64,000 bases of DNA from Parapristionchus giblindavisi. Its lineage: Eukaryota > Nematoda > Chromadorea > Rhabditida > Diplogasteridae. The translations under genes and the position numbers were made by a program. Under the pieces are notes generated by a model that saw nothing but the letters and a program-made list of their open reading frames with translations, was not told the DNA's origin and did not search any database. The stretch is from assembly GCA_943737045.1 (NCBI GenBank), contig CALSFV010000250.1, forward strand, positions 408,001 through 472,000. Direction: 5' to 3'. Shown here piece by piece: positions 39,311 to 51,124 of the stretch (the first letter of the stretch is position 1; every line of letters begins with the position of its first letter).

Positions 39311-39651
39311 TTAAAGATGGAGGCTCGCGAATGTCTATTCAAATACATAGCATCTATCTATTATGCAAGGGACAAGTGATATGCAGGAAATTAGCACGAT
39401 CATTCATAAATCCCGTAGCGCAGTGGTAACAGTGCTCACTAGTAAGCGTAACGTCGCGGGTTCGCGCCTTTGCCTGTACATCAAGCATAATAATATTTAT
39501 GCGTTCACAAGGAAACACGGTACTGCATGGATTCATTCATGATTCTTGCGATCAATAAGCTAAATTAGCATTAAATAATTTATGTATGGTATGTGGAATA
39601 ACATTTGCTACATTTCTGTCTTTACAGTTTGTTCACGAAAATATTGCTCGG
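39311..39651. mobile_element. TIR element 'b', copy 3, with tRNA-like core
   Basis: The left end is TTAAAGATGGAGGCTCGCG. The + strand core 39410-39463 has A box GTAGCGCAGTGGTAACAG and a B box shortened to GGGTTCGCGCC. The right TIR is replaced by an ATATCT-rich microsatellite (39652-39720). Confidence 0.75.
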
Positions 39652-40060
39652 ATATATCTATCTATCTATGATATATCTATGATATATATCTGGATATATC
39701 GGATATATATATAAAATATATCTTGGAAAAGTAGATCGAAAAGTAGTAATCTAGCACTCGCGCAAAAGGATTTTATCGTAAAATTTTGTCAATTACGCAG
39801 ATATGCTACTTTTCCAACTAATTTTACAATGACAAAATTGCGCTACTTTTCACTTTCCCTTCTTCTTTTCCAAGATTTTTACATCACATTAATATAAATT
39901 TAATAATCGCTCTTGCAAATGTTACAAATATAAAATGGTTAAATCGCTATATTTTGATAATAATCAAGGTCAGAATTCTTCGTAAAACTTTTCAAAATAA
40001 TCTATTAATGCCTAAAAACACTCATTGTTTGGGGAAAGCATCAATAAATAAGACACACAA

Positions 40061-40180
40061 CACAGCGTTCTCATGACTTTCAAAGCAAGAACGACCGCTC
40101 AACATACAAACTCTCTCGAATACAATGGTCTCTCCTTTGTCTTGCTTTCGAAGAAAAATGGCTTGGACCAGAATACTGTG
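40061..40180 (-). mobile_element. 120-bp MITE 'S', copy 3
   Basis: CACAGCGTTCTCATGACTTT to GACCAGAATACTGTG, 120 bp, flanked by ACAA on both sides. Confidence 0.88.
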
Positions 40181-40845
40181 ACAAGTAGTTCCAATGAAAG
40201 AATCCGGCCAGAATCATAAGAATGTGAACGATGATTTGCAATCGATTAGTCTTCCAACGACCTGCAAACATTGTTTGTTTATTTATTTATTTTTTTGTCG
40301 GTCGTGAAGTTATCCCCACGGCTAGCACCAATTTTTGAAATTTAGTAGACTTCCCGAGATATGCGAAAAGGAAATTTCGCTAATAAGCCGATCAAATCGC
40401 TGTGATCCGGATATTAAAGGATCATGAAATATTGCGGGAGAACACTTCCAGTGGTAATTCAATGATAATTCACTCCGGAGGCCTAGTCTCTTCTACGGAC
40501 ATGTTTTACCGCGTGATCTAGTCACTACCAATTCCCGCTTCAGACGCCTTGCAGAGGTGTCGCTCCTCTTGACCAGGGGTGTGCGGGAGATATTTTTCGT
40601 GAAAATTCGGCTAAAAAATTTTTCCCGGTTTCAAAAGTCGGGAAATCGGGAAATTTCGGAATAATCTTATTGTTCGTTTTTAGCTCATATAAGATCACCT
40701 TTTCTATTCAAAAACTGCTATTTACTGGCCTGATTAAAAGACAAGTCTTTCGATCTGTTCACGGTTAGCAGAAATTAAAATCGTTTTTTGACTTTCATTT
40801 TGGTAATTGTTCTTCAAAAGGCCTCACAATAGGTCTGCACTGCAG

Positions 40846-41168
40846 TAGAGTTGGCAATTTGGGCGTTGCGGGCCCGCAATGAAATTGACTTTTCATTGCT
40901 AGTGATTGCGGGCCCGCAATGCGGTGTGAAATCATTGCGGCCAGCAATTTCGAATGGTGCGGTGTAAAATCATTGCGGGCCCGCAAAGTCCTTTTCCTCT
41001 CCTCTTCCTTCTCTCTCCTTTCTTTTTCATTTTAATAATACTTTGCGGGCCCGCAATGACATTGCGGGCCCGCAATGATTTTACACCGCACCATTCGAGT
41101 TTGCGGGCACGCAATGAATTACACCGCTCTGCGGGCCCGCAATGAATAGTGCATTATTGCCAACTCTA
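40846..41168. mobile_element. GCGGGCCCGC hAT-type MITE, copy 1
   Basis: The ends are TAGAGTTGGCAATTTGGGCG and GCCAACTCTA. GTCTGCAC lies on both sides (five extra bases on the left). It contains about eight copies of the palindrome TTGCGGGCCCGCAAT or variants. Confidence 0.8.
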
Positions 41169-41689
41169 GTCTGCACTACCAGGAAGGATTGTTCGAAAAC
41201 TACAGTGGTGGCCAGAAGGATATCATATTTTTGTTTATCGAGCATAACTTTTCTTGCAGTTATCCGATCACCTTGAAATTTTTATATAGTGTGCTCAAGC
41301 ATGTTTCACAATGTTTACCGAGGCTTGGGGCCGGTTTTTCAATTTCAACGGCTTCTAGGCTACAGTATCCCAAAATGACCATATGACTCATTTTGAGGAA
41401 GCTACTTCTTCTCTTATTTTTAAACGTATTTATGCATTTTTCTTCGGGGTTTTTCACGAATATATTTTTTTAAAAATCAATTAAACAAATTTATTAACAA
41501 TATTCAACATGCTAACTATCAAAATAATTGATTAAATCACTGACAAAGTGGATAGCTCACGTGGGTGATGTCTGGGCAACAATTCAGGATCAAATCGATT
41601 ATTAAAAAAAGATTAACTAAACAAATATTAATGTAGTACTTAGTTTCCATGATTCTGACTGATCCAACGACGTGTGGCGAGGAGGAGCG

Positions 41690-42330
41690 CACGATAGCCG
41701 TTGCAATCATGATTCCATTTATTCGCTGCAGAAGACATAGCCTGAGTTCCTGTGCACCATGACGCTTCTGCCATCGTGATTCACCGTGGAGACAAGCTTC
41801 TGGACATCATCTCAAGCCCCGTCTGGTCTACGGACGTCAACCAGGTCGACCGAGCCCAAGAGATTAAACGTGGGCTCGTCCGACCAGGCGACCTTTCGCT
41901 AGTCTGCGACTGTCCTTTTGAAATGAGCCTTTGCCTAGTTCAGACGATTCCCTCTGTTCTTAGGAGAGATTGTGGGCTTCGTACTAACAACTCTACAATT
42001 AAAACCAGCTTGCAGGTGTTGTCTACGGATGTTGCGAGTTGAAGGAGGAGTGGCACCGTACAGTGCCATTTATTGCTGGTTGATTGTGGAGTTCGCCCGC
42101 GGGTACTCTAGCGATATTCTGATAATATTCCTGTCATCAAGGTCCTAGGTCATCGGTGAAACACCAGTAAGTGAGGGTTAACGGTTTTTGACAGATTTGG
42201 GAACGTTTTTGATGACACGGGAGATCGTTCTCTGTATTACACCAAACTGGTGAGCAGGTTCGGATTGCTTCAGACCATTCAAACCTCACGCGCAATATAT
42301 CAGAGAAGAGATATCGTACACCTTTCGGTA
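41690..42330 (-). pseudogene. decayed Tc1 transposase
   Basis: Minus-strand blocks in Tc1 order: FGVIQRTISRVIKNV (helix-turn-helix), DLDDRNIIRISLEYP, STRNIRRQHLQAGF, KAHFKRTV, VAWSDEPTFNLLGSVD (first catalytic Asp region), VNHDGRSVMVHRNSGYVF and INGIM. Stops interrupt at least three places, and the second and third catalytic motifs are missing. It cannot encode an active enzyme. Confidence 0.8.
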
Positions 42331-42559
42331 TTACGGTCGTATAAAAACAAAAATACAAGAAATAAACATTTAAAAAATAACAAGAAACAAGCAAAAATGA
42401 TGAAAAAAACTTGGTAGTTTTGAAATTCTCAATATGCCTAAGATATGAATATTAATATCTAATAGTTGTAAACAGTATCGATGAATGACTATAGTAGCAT
42501 GCGTAAGTACTTTTTAAACGGTGAAAAAATTGTTTAAAACAACGAAAATACGTCGCAAC

Positions 42560-43348
42560 CAGAGATGTTCGTTAATGAAAATTTTCGTTAATTCATTAAG
42601 TCGTTAAATTAACGAAAAATAAGTCGTTAATTTTCGTTAATTTCGTTAACTTTCGTTAATGCTCAAAGCATGCAATTTTTTATCAAAAAATATATATTTA
42701 TTAGAACAACATGAACAGTGATGTTCCATAAATCGATATATCAATTATTTTAAACGAATACAGCTTTAAAAACTGAAGAAAAAAAGAATTTGGACAAAAA
42801 AAATAGATTTTGCCTAGAAGTGAGGTGGTAATGTGTAAAAAAATACGCCTCTCCACCATCCAACCGCTCGTTTTCATTAACGAAAAATTAACGAAAATTA
42901 ATTTATTTTCGTTAATTCGTTAATCGTTAAAATTTAACGAAAAATATCGTTAAAAATAACGATTTTCGTTAATTCGTTAATCGTTAATACTAGAGTTGGC
43001 AATTCGGACGTTGCGGGCCCGCAAAGAAATTGGCTTTTCATTGCTAGTGATTGCGGGCCCGCAATGCGGTGTGAAATCATTTCGTCCCGCAATTTCGAAT
43101 GGTGCGGTGTAAAATCATTGCGGGCCCGCAATGGCATTGCGGGCCCGCAAAGTCATTTTCCTCTCCTCTTCCTTCTCTCTTCATTCTCTCGGAGAGGAAA
43201 AGGACTTTGCGGGCCCGCAATGCCATTGCGGGCCCGCAATGATTTTACACCGCACCATTCGAGTTTGCGGGCCCGCAATGAATTACACCGCTCTGCGGGC
43301 CCGCAATGAATAGTGCGTTATTGCCAACTCTAGTTAATACCATCTCTG
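42560..43348. mobile_element. hAT-type element rich in CGTTAA, inside the Tc1-like element
   Basis: The ends are CAGAGATGTTCGTTAAT and TTAATACCATCTCTG, flanked by the perfect 8-bp duplication GTCGCAAC. CGTTAATTTTCGTTAA-type sequence repeats in both halves. The right end is interrupted by 42991-43332. Confidence 0.88.
42991..43332. mobile_element. GCGGGCCCGC hAT-type MITE, copy 2 (innermost)
   Basis: TAGAGTTGGC ... GCCAACTCTA, 342 bp, flanked by the perfect 8-bp duplication GTTAATAC. It contains about eight TTGCGGGCCCGCAAT palindromes in both halves. Confidence 0.92.
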
Positions 43349-44227
43349 GTCGCAACTTCAAGTACTCAAAATGAGCCATGTGGTCATTTTGGGATACTTT
43401 AGCCTGGAAGCCGTCTAAATTGAAAAACCCGCCCGATACCTCGGTATACATTGTGAAACATGTTTGAGCACACTATATAAAAATTTCAAGGTGATCGGAT
43501 AACTACAAGAAAAGTTATGCTCAAAAAACCAAAATATGATATCCTTCTGGCCACCACTGTACATTTCAAGATTCCTTTAGAATCAACTTAAAAAAAATTT
43601 TTTTCCAAAATTAGCGAAAAATGTTCACAAACTACTCATTTTTAATCATTTTTCCATCGAAAATTCAATTTTTCACTAAATGATTTTCTCGAATTTTTTT
43701 TGTCAGGATATCGGGAAATAAATTTTCCCGAAAAAGTCCGGGAAATTCGGGAAATTTCTGGAAAGGCCGGGACATTTTTCACACCCCTGGTCTCGACTGC
43801 TCTCACCACTGCCAGCACAATGTTTATCCAACACATGGATTACTTCTACGCACTCTCTCACTTTTCGATCTTCTTTTTTCTCTGTTAGTGGATGAACGAG
43901 AGAGCGTTGTGGGAGCGGAAAGTGAAATGAACTACTCCTTTGCGCCTTACAATATCTCTCCATAGCCTGATTGTAAGTCCATCGTTCGCTCTCTAAACTA
44001 TCAGATTGTTTTGAATCCGGGCCGGAACGTGAACTATAAGATGATCTGAAAGCCGGGATTTAGTCAAGGACTACGGTCATCGACCATAACCTTGCACTTG
44101 ACCTTGCACTCTTCTGAATAGGTTGTAGATCAGATGGTCCTGACTGTAGCAGAATGCGTGATCAATTGATCTCTCACCTTCCCCCAACCCCATCCACCTC
44201 TCTTTTAATAATTTTATTCTTTCACAT

Positions 44228-44300
44228 ATTTTTGTTTGCACTCGAACACGCTGTACTTGTTGAAACACCCTTGCGGTTTACGATAAATAAAATAAAATAA
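44228..44300 (+). mobile_element. LINE 3' end
   Basis: GCACTCGAACACGCTGTACT to TACGATAAATAAAATAAAAT, the same family as 13897-13980. No coding part is present. Confidence 0.55.
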
Positions 44301-44320
44301 TTAAAAAAAGCCTCTAAATA

Positions 44321-45530
44321 GGTAATGGTAAAGGTAAAGGTACAGCCCGTTATTCAAGGCACACGAAGTCCTGCGCGTGATCACTGCTAGGTCAGTGGTA
44401 TTTCAAGGCCAATTCAGTCCGGAGGTCCTAATCTCTTCTTCGGACCTACTTTACCGATTCCCCTTTCGGGCGCGTTGGTGGGGCGGAGGCGGTGAAACGA
44501 CCGAGAATCGAACCCAGGAGAGAATGGGATAGATGAGAGAGATCTAGATAGAATGCATGATTTAATCGCCTTCTCTTGAATATTTTAACGTTTTTTATAA
44601 TAGATGAAAAATAAGTGACTAATCGATAAAAAAAGAAGTGGGATATCGAAGATCTCGGGTCAGTTTTCATTTCATTTTCATTTTTCATTTCAAACATTTA
44701 TCGAGAGTTCGTTAGGCCGAGCCCCGAGCTAAATTGATACTGTCCGCTCTGGCGATGCACTCTCGCTTGCTTTGCCTACGAGAGAGCGTTGTCAGAGCGG
44801 AGAGTAAAGTTAGCACGGAGTGTTCCTTTAAAGGGAGAGTGACCTCACTCGATGACCTCTTCATTGCGCACACTATTTCTCTGTTCTCTAACAACGAGAG
44901 AGTGTAGACCGTTGAAGAGGCCGTTGACAAAGGTTTCGGTCCCTTTAAACCTCTTGTTCTATGTGTTCCTCAATTCACTCTTCCTCTCCGTTCCTCTCTC
45001 GTCTGCCTCAGAGCAAACTATTTCGTGCTTTGTGCTTTAACCTCCATTCTCCTTTCTTCTTCTTCTTGTTCATTCATCTTCCTCCGTTCAACCCTCAAGA
45101 CATGTTCCCCATCACTGAAAACAATGGTTTAATCTACATCGTACAATTAATTCCTTCAAACAATCTTCATTTCTTATACTATTTCCCTGGTCTGCAAAAT
45201 TTTAATGGTCTTTGATCATCTCTAATCAGCTTTTCCCTGTCAAAAAAATCGAACTTTTCAAATCTTCTCGACATTTGTATAGTTTTGCTCTTTCATGTTT
45301 TAAAAAAAATCTTTGTTCTTTGATCTCTCCTATCTTTGGTTTTTTAATGTGATCTTTGATCATTTCGATCTAACAAAGAACAAGAACGGGACCGATTGCA
45401 CACTCGACTTATTTTTCCAGGTATTTATGACTTACTCTCATCCGGCACATTTTTTTAGCGCTGATCTAGCAGTGATCAGCAGGACTTCGTGAGCCTTGAA
45501 TAACGGGTTGTACCTTACCTTTTACCTATT
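44321..45530. mobile_element. 1.2-kb TIR element with tRNA-like B box
   Basis: Arms at 44321-44400 and 45455-45530 are inverted copies (GTACAGCCCGTTATTCAAGG). The B-box remnant GGGTTCGATTCTCGG is on the minus strand at 44498-44515. MITE F copy 3 is inserted at 44828-44948. The rest is AT/CT-rich without a gene. Confidence 0.65.
44828..44948. mobile_element. hairpin MITE 'F', copy 3
   Basis: 121 bp between TTAAAGGGAGAGTGACC and GGTCCCTTTAA. The halves are inverse copies. Confidence 0.82.
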
Positions 45531-45950
45531 ATCTGCATACCGCTTCCCATTCGAATAGAGTAGTATGAGGGATTCAAGCAATCAGTTGCTTTGTGAGAGC
45601 CATATCTTTGAAGGGGTGTTCTGATGGTTTCTCACAAAAAACACAAAAATCAAGCCCTACTTTGGAGTGGCAGTTTTTTTTCAGTTTTCATGGAAACATT
45701 AATATTACGGGCGAACACGGGATGAATATTCTGTTCTGACCATTATCATCGCAGTTTTGGTCAGCTGTAATCATTCATCACTCAATGAAATCATAAATCT
45801 ACCGTAATCATGATTTGGCATGCAGATACGGTATCCTGTAATCGATAAGATCGTATAAGTACCGTAATAGTCGGTCAATCAATCAATAAAACGATCACAT
45901 GTACCGTAGTCACGCGAAATCGTTGCGACAGACGAGTAGACCAGACTTGA

Positions 45951-46514
45951 TTGCAATACATCATAGACCGCAGCCGGTTTCATACAAGCTTCTGCGTGCT
46001 CTCTCACTTTCCCACGCTCTCTCGTCAGTCTCTATCTCTTCCACTCTCTCACTTTCCAACACTCTCTCGTCTGTCTAAATCTCTGTCACTCTCTCACTAT
46101 TGCGCGCTCTCTCGATTGTCTCTGCCTCTTTGTCTGTCACCCTCTCACTTTCCCATGCTCTCTCAACTGTCTCTGTCTCTGTCAAACTCCCACTATTGTA
46201 CACCCGTTTATGCTCTACCAAATCACTGCGTTTCTCTGACTCTCTCCATACTACATGCTCTCTCCTCCAGTTCTCTCTCACCTCCTCATACTCTCTCGCC
46301 AGTCTCTAACCGCCTGTCTCTCTCACTTTCCCATACTATCTCGCCTGTTTCTGTCACTCTCCCATACTCTCTCGCCTGTCTCTCTCACTTGCCCATACTC
46401 TCTCGTCTGTCTATAACCCCCTGTCTCTCTCACTTTCCCATACTCTCTCGTCTGTCTATAACCCCCTGTCTCTCTCACTTTCCCATACTCTCTCGCCTCT
46501 CTCTAACCGTCTGA
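45951..46514. repeat. CT-rich degenerate tandem repeat
   Basis: Units such as CTCTCACTTTCCCATACTCT recur. Near 46390-46490 a unit of about 50 bp is repeated at least twice almost exactly. The long Ser/Leu open frame across it is low complexity. Confidence 0.75.
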
Positions 46515-47466
46515 ATCTCTCTCCATTGCACATAATCTATGATTCACTTTCGTTTCCTACACTTGCTTATGTCTTCTCTTCTCTTTGTGGTTCGCTAATG
46601 TTATTACAAAACATTTGTTCGTTCCGCCGACGTTTATCACTACGAACTGTGCGAAAGTCGCGCGCTATCACGCCGCGCGCCGCGCACTTTCCAGATTGAT
46701 ATCTCGATCGCATCCCATTACGAGATCATGTTTCCCAACCACAGGTGTTGCCCAGATATTCTTCCCCCTCTCTAGTATGAATATGAATGACTAGGTGGTA
46801 GTACTAGGTGCGGAGGTCTGAGGCGAGAGGGAGAGGGAGAGGGAGGCGAGGGGGGAGAGGGAGGCGAGAAGGGAGAGGGAGGCGAGAAGGGAGAGGGCCG
46901 TCTCCCGAGGGCAGACGAATGCCTCTTGTACTCAGAAGAAAGGTCAATGTTTATACTCTCCTCTCTAATATCTTATATCATTGCTCTTTGATCTTTTCCA
47001 TTTTGATTTGAGCTTACTATTACTATAAAGTAGAGTGCGGGTTACAATGTACCGCTGTCTCTACCTACAGTATTATAGAATTAAAACTGTCCGAACAATA
47101 CAAATTCCGCTATTTGCCGCGCAATACTCAGACTCCGCCCACCTCTTCGCGCGACATACAATTGTCTCTTATTTCATCGATTTTTATGGCGTCTTCTCGT
47201 CATTTAATTGTGCTTTCAGCAAAAATAAAATTATATGCATTTACAAAACGTTCGGAAAAACCTCCCGAAATTAGGCGAAAATTTTGGAGTGCGTTTTTTT
47301 CAACGGTGGAGAAGTTTACTATATTCGGCATTTGCGCGATGTATGCAAAACTTTTGTAATTCTATAATACTCTACCGAGAGTCGCAATGCTAGCGCTTCC
47401 AGTCCATTGGCCCTACCTTGGTATTGGGTGAATTTGTCGGTGCGGGGTCGAACTCATGGCCCTCCG
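46515..47466. other. intergenic, nothing recognised
   Basis: Contains a GGGAGAGGGAGGCGAGA tandem stretch at 46829-46895. No gene or inverted repeat seen. Confidence 0.5.
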
Positions 47467-47831
47467 CACGGCGGTTCACTGGAGGGAAATCCCTACATTT
47501 AACTTTGTCTTGAAGCCTCCCGCACTACGAAAAATCGGCAAAGTTGTTTTGCACCGGGTGGGATTCGAACCCACGAGGTTCGGATCGCCAGACAAAAGTT
47601 CTAACCACTAAGCCATCTCGGCATGCTACATAACTCGTAGAACTCGATGATGAACGCATGTGGGTGGAGGGACCGCAGCGCGTCGTTGAGCGCGTCGCGT
47701 CGCTCCCTCCCCTTACGCTAACTATTACCGTATATAATAATGAACTTTCGTGGTAAGACATTTGTTGAACAATTTATCCTGATTTTTAAAAACTGCGAGT
47801 CGCTCTTAACTACTGTCCTTGAACCGCCGTG
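47467..47831. mobile_element. CACGGCGG element 'e', copy 3, with tRNA-like core
   Basis: The ends are CACGGCGGTTCA and TGAACCGCCGTG, flanked by CTCCG on both sides, total 365 bp. The tRNA-like core lies on the minus strand at 47551-47624. Confidence 0.87.
47551..47624 (-). other. tRNA-like sequence, best preserved of family 'e'
   Basis: A box TGGCTTAGTGGTTAGAAC, B box GGGTTCGAATCC, and a perfect 5-bp T stem (GTGGG/CCCAC). Only the outer four acceptor pairs form and the anticodon stem is absent, so a working tRNA is unlikely. Confidence 0.7.
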
Positions 47832-48481
47832 CTCCGGAATACACACAGGCATCGCTCACTACATTATCGCGATATATCGGATCTCTTAAGCTGATTTAAA
47901 AACTTACAGCGCACATCTGTTTTTTTTCCCGATTGTAGGGAATAATAATATCATTAATATTAATATTAGTAATACTATAAGTGATAATAATATGCCCTTT
48001 ATCCTGTTATTTTTAAAGAATTGTAGGGAGCGAGCAAAGTCGACTACAGGCCTAACGTAAGTATGCTGACTAACTTGCGCCAAACTCGCATTCTACTTTA
48101 AAGTGGACTTTAGACCAAATACAACATTCCCAACGTTCTCTACGTAGATATATGATCCCTTGTTGGTTCACGATGGTTCAATGATAGTGGCTAATAGTAA
48201 GACGGTCCCGCCGGAGTGGACTATGGAGTGGCGCTCTGAAATTTTCCTGACACTAATTTTAACTGTGAGATACGATAGCTATGAGGAGATACGTTGGTAA
48301 TTTTTATCGACGGACGTGAATATGTTTTATTCTTTCTCTTTTACATTTAAGTTGTGCTTAAATTTCACGAAAACAAAATCAAATCGGAATGTGTCAATTA
48401 AGGAGAGGATTCTTCCTTTTCAAATTAACTTTTGAACTTATCACTAAAGACTTTAACAGGCTTCTTATCCCTAAGACCCTA
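47832..48481. other. intergenic with a fragment of element 'e'
   Basis: CACGATGGTTCAATGATAG at 48169 is a left end of element 'e'. Otherwise AT-rich with nothing recognisable. Confidence 0.5.
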
Positions 48482-48729
48482 ATGGCTCGTTAAAAAATAG
48501 TGGAAAACCGAAATCCGAAAAAAAAAATTTTCAAATTACGAGTTTACGTCATCAATTTTTGGCAGATAAAATGGAAATTCAACTATGAAAGTCGGAATTT
48601 GAATTCCCGCACCTATTTACGCGCGCGCGAATTCAAATTTCGTGTTTCCATTTTCGACTTTCCGGGTACTTTTTTAACGGGTGGAAAGTCGCCGATTTCG
48701 GTTTTCCACTATTTTTTTAACGAGCCATG
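48482..48729. mobile_element. foldback MITE (TGGCTCGTTAAAAAA ends)
   Basis: TGGCTCGTTAAAAAATAGTG at the left edge and its complement at 48729. The arms pair again inside around AATTTGAATTCCCG and GCGAATTCAAATT. No coding signal. Confidence 0.75.
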
Positions 48730-48963
48730 AGTCATGACCTTAAGTGCCGACCTTAAAAGTTTTCTCTCCTTTTCTTTTTTTGCAGAACGTTTGAACTTAG
48801 ACTTTAGCATAAGCCTTATCCTTAAGACCTTAAGTAATGACCTTAGGTGCCGACCTTAGGATCTCAAGGCGCCGTAAGGTCATCATTGTCATATCGGGTG
48901 GAAGGGGATGATGGTGGAGAGAGGTACAGGGAGAGTGGCGCGAACTGTCCCCGGTGCTAGGTC

Positions 48964-49140
48964 GTGTCCTCTCTCTTCCCCCTCTCTCTACCCCTCTCCC
49001 TCTCTACCCTCTCTCTTTTCCTCTTCTATCTCTCTCTCTCCCCTCTCTCCTCCACTCTCGCGCTCTTTCTCTCCTTCCATCTCTCCATCTATCTCCCCTC
49101 TCTCTTTCTCTCTCTCTCTCTCTCTTACATATCTCTGGTT
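48964..49140. repeat. CT-rich pyrimidine tract
   Basis: CTCTCCC-type sequence on the + strand, followed directly by a purine tract. Long open frames here are only Ser/Leu/Pro repeats. Confidence 0.9.
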
Positions 49141-49192
49141 GATCCAAACCATTCGAGGATGAGAGAGAGAGAGGTAGAGAAAGATAAAAGGG

Positions 49193-49195
<3 letters not shown>

Positions 49196-49225
<30 letters not shown>

Positions 49226-49815
49226 AGAGAGGGAGAGGAGAGAGAGAAAGAAAGAGAGGGAGAGGGAGAGAGAGAAAGGGGTCGGGGAGAGGGAGAGAGA
49301 GGGAGAGAGAGAGACAGGGAGAGAGAGAGAGAGAGCGAGGGAGAGAGAGAGGGAGAGGAGAGAGAGAAAGAAAGAGAGGGAGAGGGAGAGAGAGAAAGGG
49401 GTCGGGGAGAGGGAGAGAGAGGGAGAGAGAGAGACAGGGAGAGAGAGAGAGAGCGAGGGAGAGAGAGAGGGAGAGGAGAGAGAGAAAGAAAGAGAGGGAG
49501 AGGGAGAGAGAGAAAGGGGTCGGGGAGAGGGAGAGAGAGGGAGAGAGAGAGACAGGGAGAAGAGAGAGAGAGAGAGCGAGGGAGAGAGAGAGGGAGAGGA
49601 GAGAGAGAAAGAAAGAGAGGGAGAGGGAGAGAGAGAAAGGGGTCGGGGAGAGGGAGAGAGAGGGAGAGAGAGAGACAGGGAGAGAGAGAGAGAGAGCGAG
49701 GGAGAGAGAGAGGGAGAGGAGAGAGAGAAAGAAAGAGAGGGAGAGGGAGAGAGAGAAAGGGGGTCGGGGAGAGGGAGAGAGAGGGAGAGAGAGAGACAGG
49801 GAGAGAGAGAGAGAG
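49196..49815. repeat. about 120-bp polypurine minisatellite, 5 units
   Basis: The marker GGGGTCGGGG recurs at about 49280, 49400, 49518, 49641 and 49762, giving a period of 118-123 bp. The + strand is almost pure A/G. Frames of 300 codons on both strands are artefacts of the repeat. Confidence 0.92.
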
Positions 49816-50387
49816 CAGTGGACGGAGAAGATGAGGAAGAGGGAGAGAGTGAACCCAAAAAATCGTTCCTTCCACCCCCCGTCATAGTTCGTGCCATTCC
49901 CTGATTTCCAATTATCCCATCTGAAGAGTCCTTACGACCTCTATTCGGAGTCTGTACACAGAATTTTCTTGGCGCGATGCCAGATTTTCCATCTCGTTGC
50001 GTCTCTCTCTCCCTCCTCTCTCTCATCTCTCTATCTCTCTCCCTCTCTCTTACCCTCTCCCTCTCTTACCCTCTCTCCCTCTCTCTCGTTGCGTGTCTCT
50101 TTCTCTAGCGTTTCCATTCTCTTGTTCTCAAGAGCTCTGATAACATTTTACTTTTTTACTACGACAACATTGTACTTTTTTCGGTTTAGTTGGACCTCAG
50201 CTGACTATATGGCGTAAGTCCAAAAGGATGTTGTCTGCGTCTCTTCATGGCACACACTATTTCTCTGTTCTCTAACGCCTAGAGGTAGTGAAGACCTACG
50301 CTTGGTCCAAATACCAAATGTCCAAATTATTTTTTTTACCCAAAATGCGAAATGCCCAAATATGAAGTGTACTCTCCCGTGGCGAGA

Positions 50388-50531
<144 letters not shown>

Positions 50532-50761
50532 GTGGGGACACGGTTAAAGGCACACCCTAAGCTAATTTTACTCTCCGCATTGGCAATACTCTCTCGCAGA
50601 CAAAGAAAGCGAGAGAGTGAGGCCAGAGCGAAGAGCTTCAAGTTAGCGATGGGTGTCCCTGTAATTGTTCTCTTGATCACTTTTTATGACGTACAATGTC
50701 ATTCTTTCTGTCAGGTAATTTATGTCGTAAATAATTGCTATCATCTGTTCATCACTCTTTA

Positions 50762-51078
50762 CTATTTCTCTCTCTCTCTCCCCCCTCTCTCTCCCCCCTC
50801 TCTTCCCCCCCCCCTCTCTCCCCCCCCTTCCCCCCCCCTCTCTCCCCCTTCCCTTTCTCTGGCTTTCTGCCTCTCCATGCCCCTCTTACTCTATCTATCT
50901 CTTTGTCGATGTCTACCTCTGTCTCTTCCAATTCTTCTCTTCTCTCTGTCTCCCTCCTCCCTCTCTTTATCTATATATTTATCTATCTATCTATAAATCT
51001 AGAACTCTCACGCACACACACTCCATCACTCTCTATCTCTTTTCTCTATTCTACTCCTCTCTCTCCTCTTTTTATCTC

Positions 51079-51124
<46 letters not shown>

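Larger units (their letters stand above)
41201..43561. mobile_element. Tc1-like transposon with about 200-bp TIRs
   Basis: It begins TACAGTGGTGGCCAGAAGG and ends with the complement, TA at both edges. The TIR start resembles that of C. elegans Tc1. The TIRs span 41201-41400 and about 43366-43561. It encloses a decayed transposase (minus strand) and two later insertions. Confidence 0.85.
40574..43789. mobile_element. hAT-type nonautonomous element (outermost of a nest)
   Basis: The ends are CAGGGGTGTG and CACACCCCTG with extended similarity (CCGGGAAATTTC motifs). Flanks CTCTTGAC and GTCTCGAC agree at 6 of 8 positions, an aged 8-bp duplication. No transposase of its own. All other elements here are nested inside it. 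Confidence 0.72.

Noticed and set aside
40846..41168. CRISPR array suggested by repeated GCGGGCCCGC palindromes
   Set aside because: The DNA is eukaryotic, spacing is irregular, and the repeats sit inside a TIR element with target duplications.
41752..42042. 96-codon + strand open frame
   Set aside because: It is antisense to the decayed Tc1 transposase, whose protein blocks on the minus strand explain the sequence.
47551..47624. Functional tRNA gene
   Set aside because: A and B boxes and the T stem are good, but the acceptor stem is only partly paired and the anticodon stem is missing. It lies inside a transposable element.
48964..50026. Open frames of 300-340 codons on both strands
   Set aside because: They are translations of CT/GA repeats (Ser-Leu-Pro or Arg-Glu runs) and exist in several frames at once, so they are not genes.
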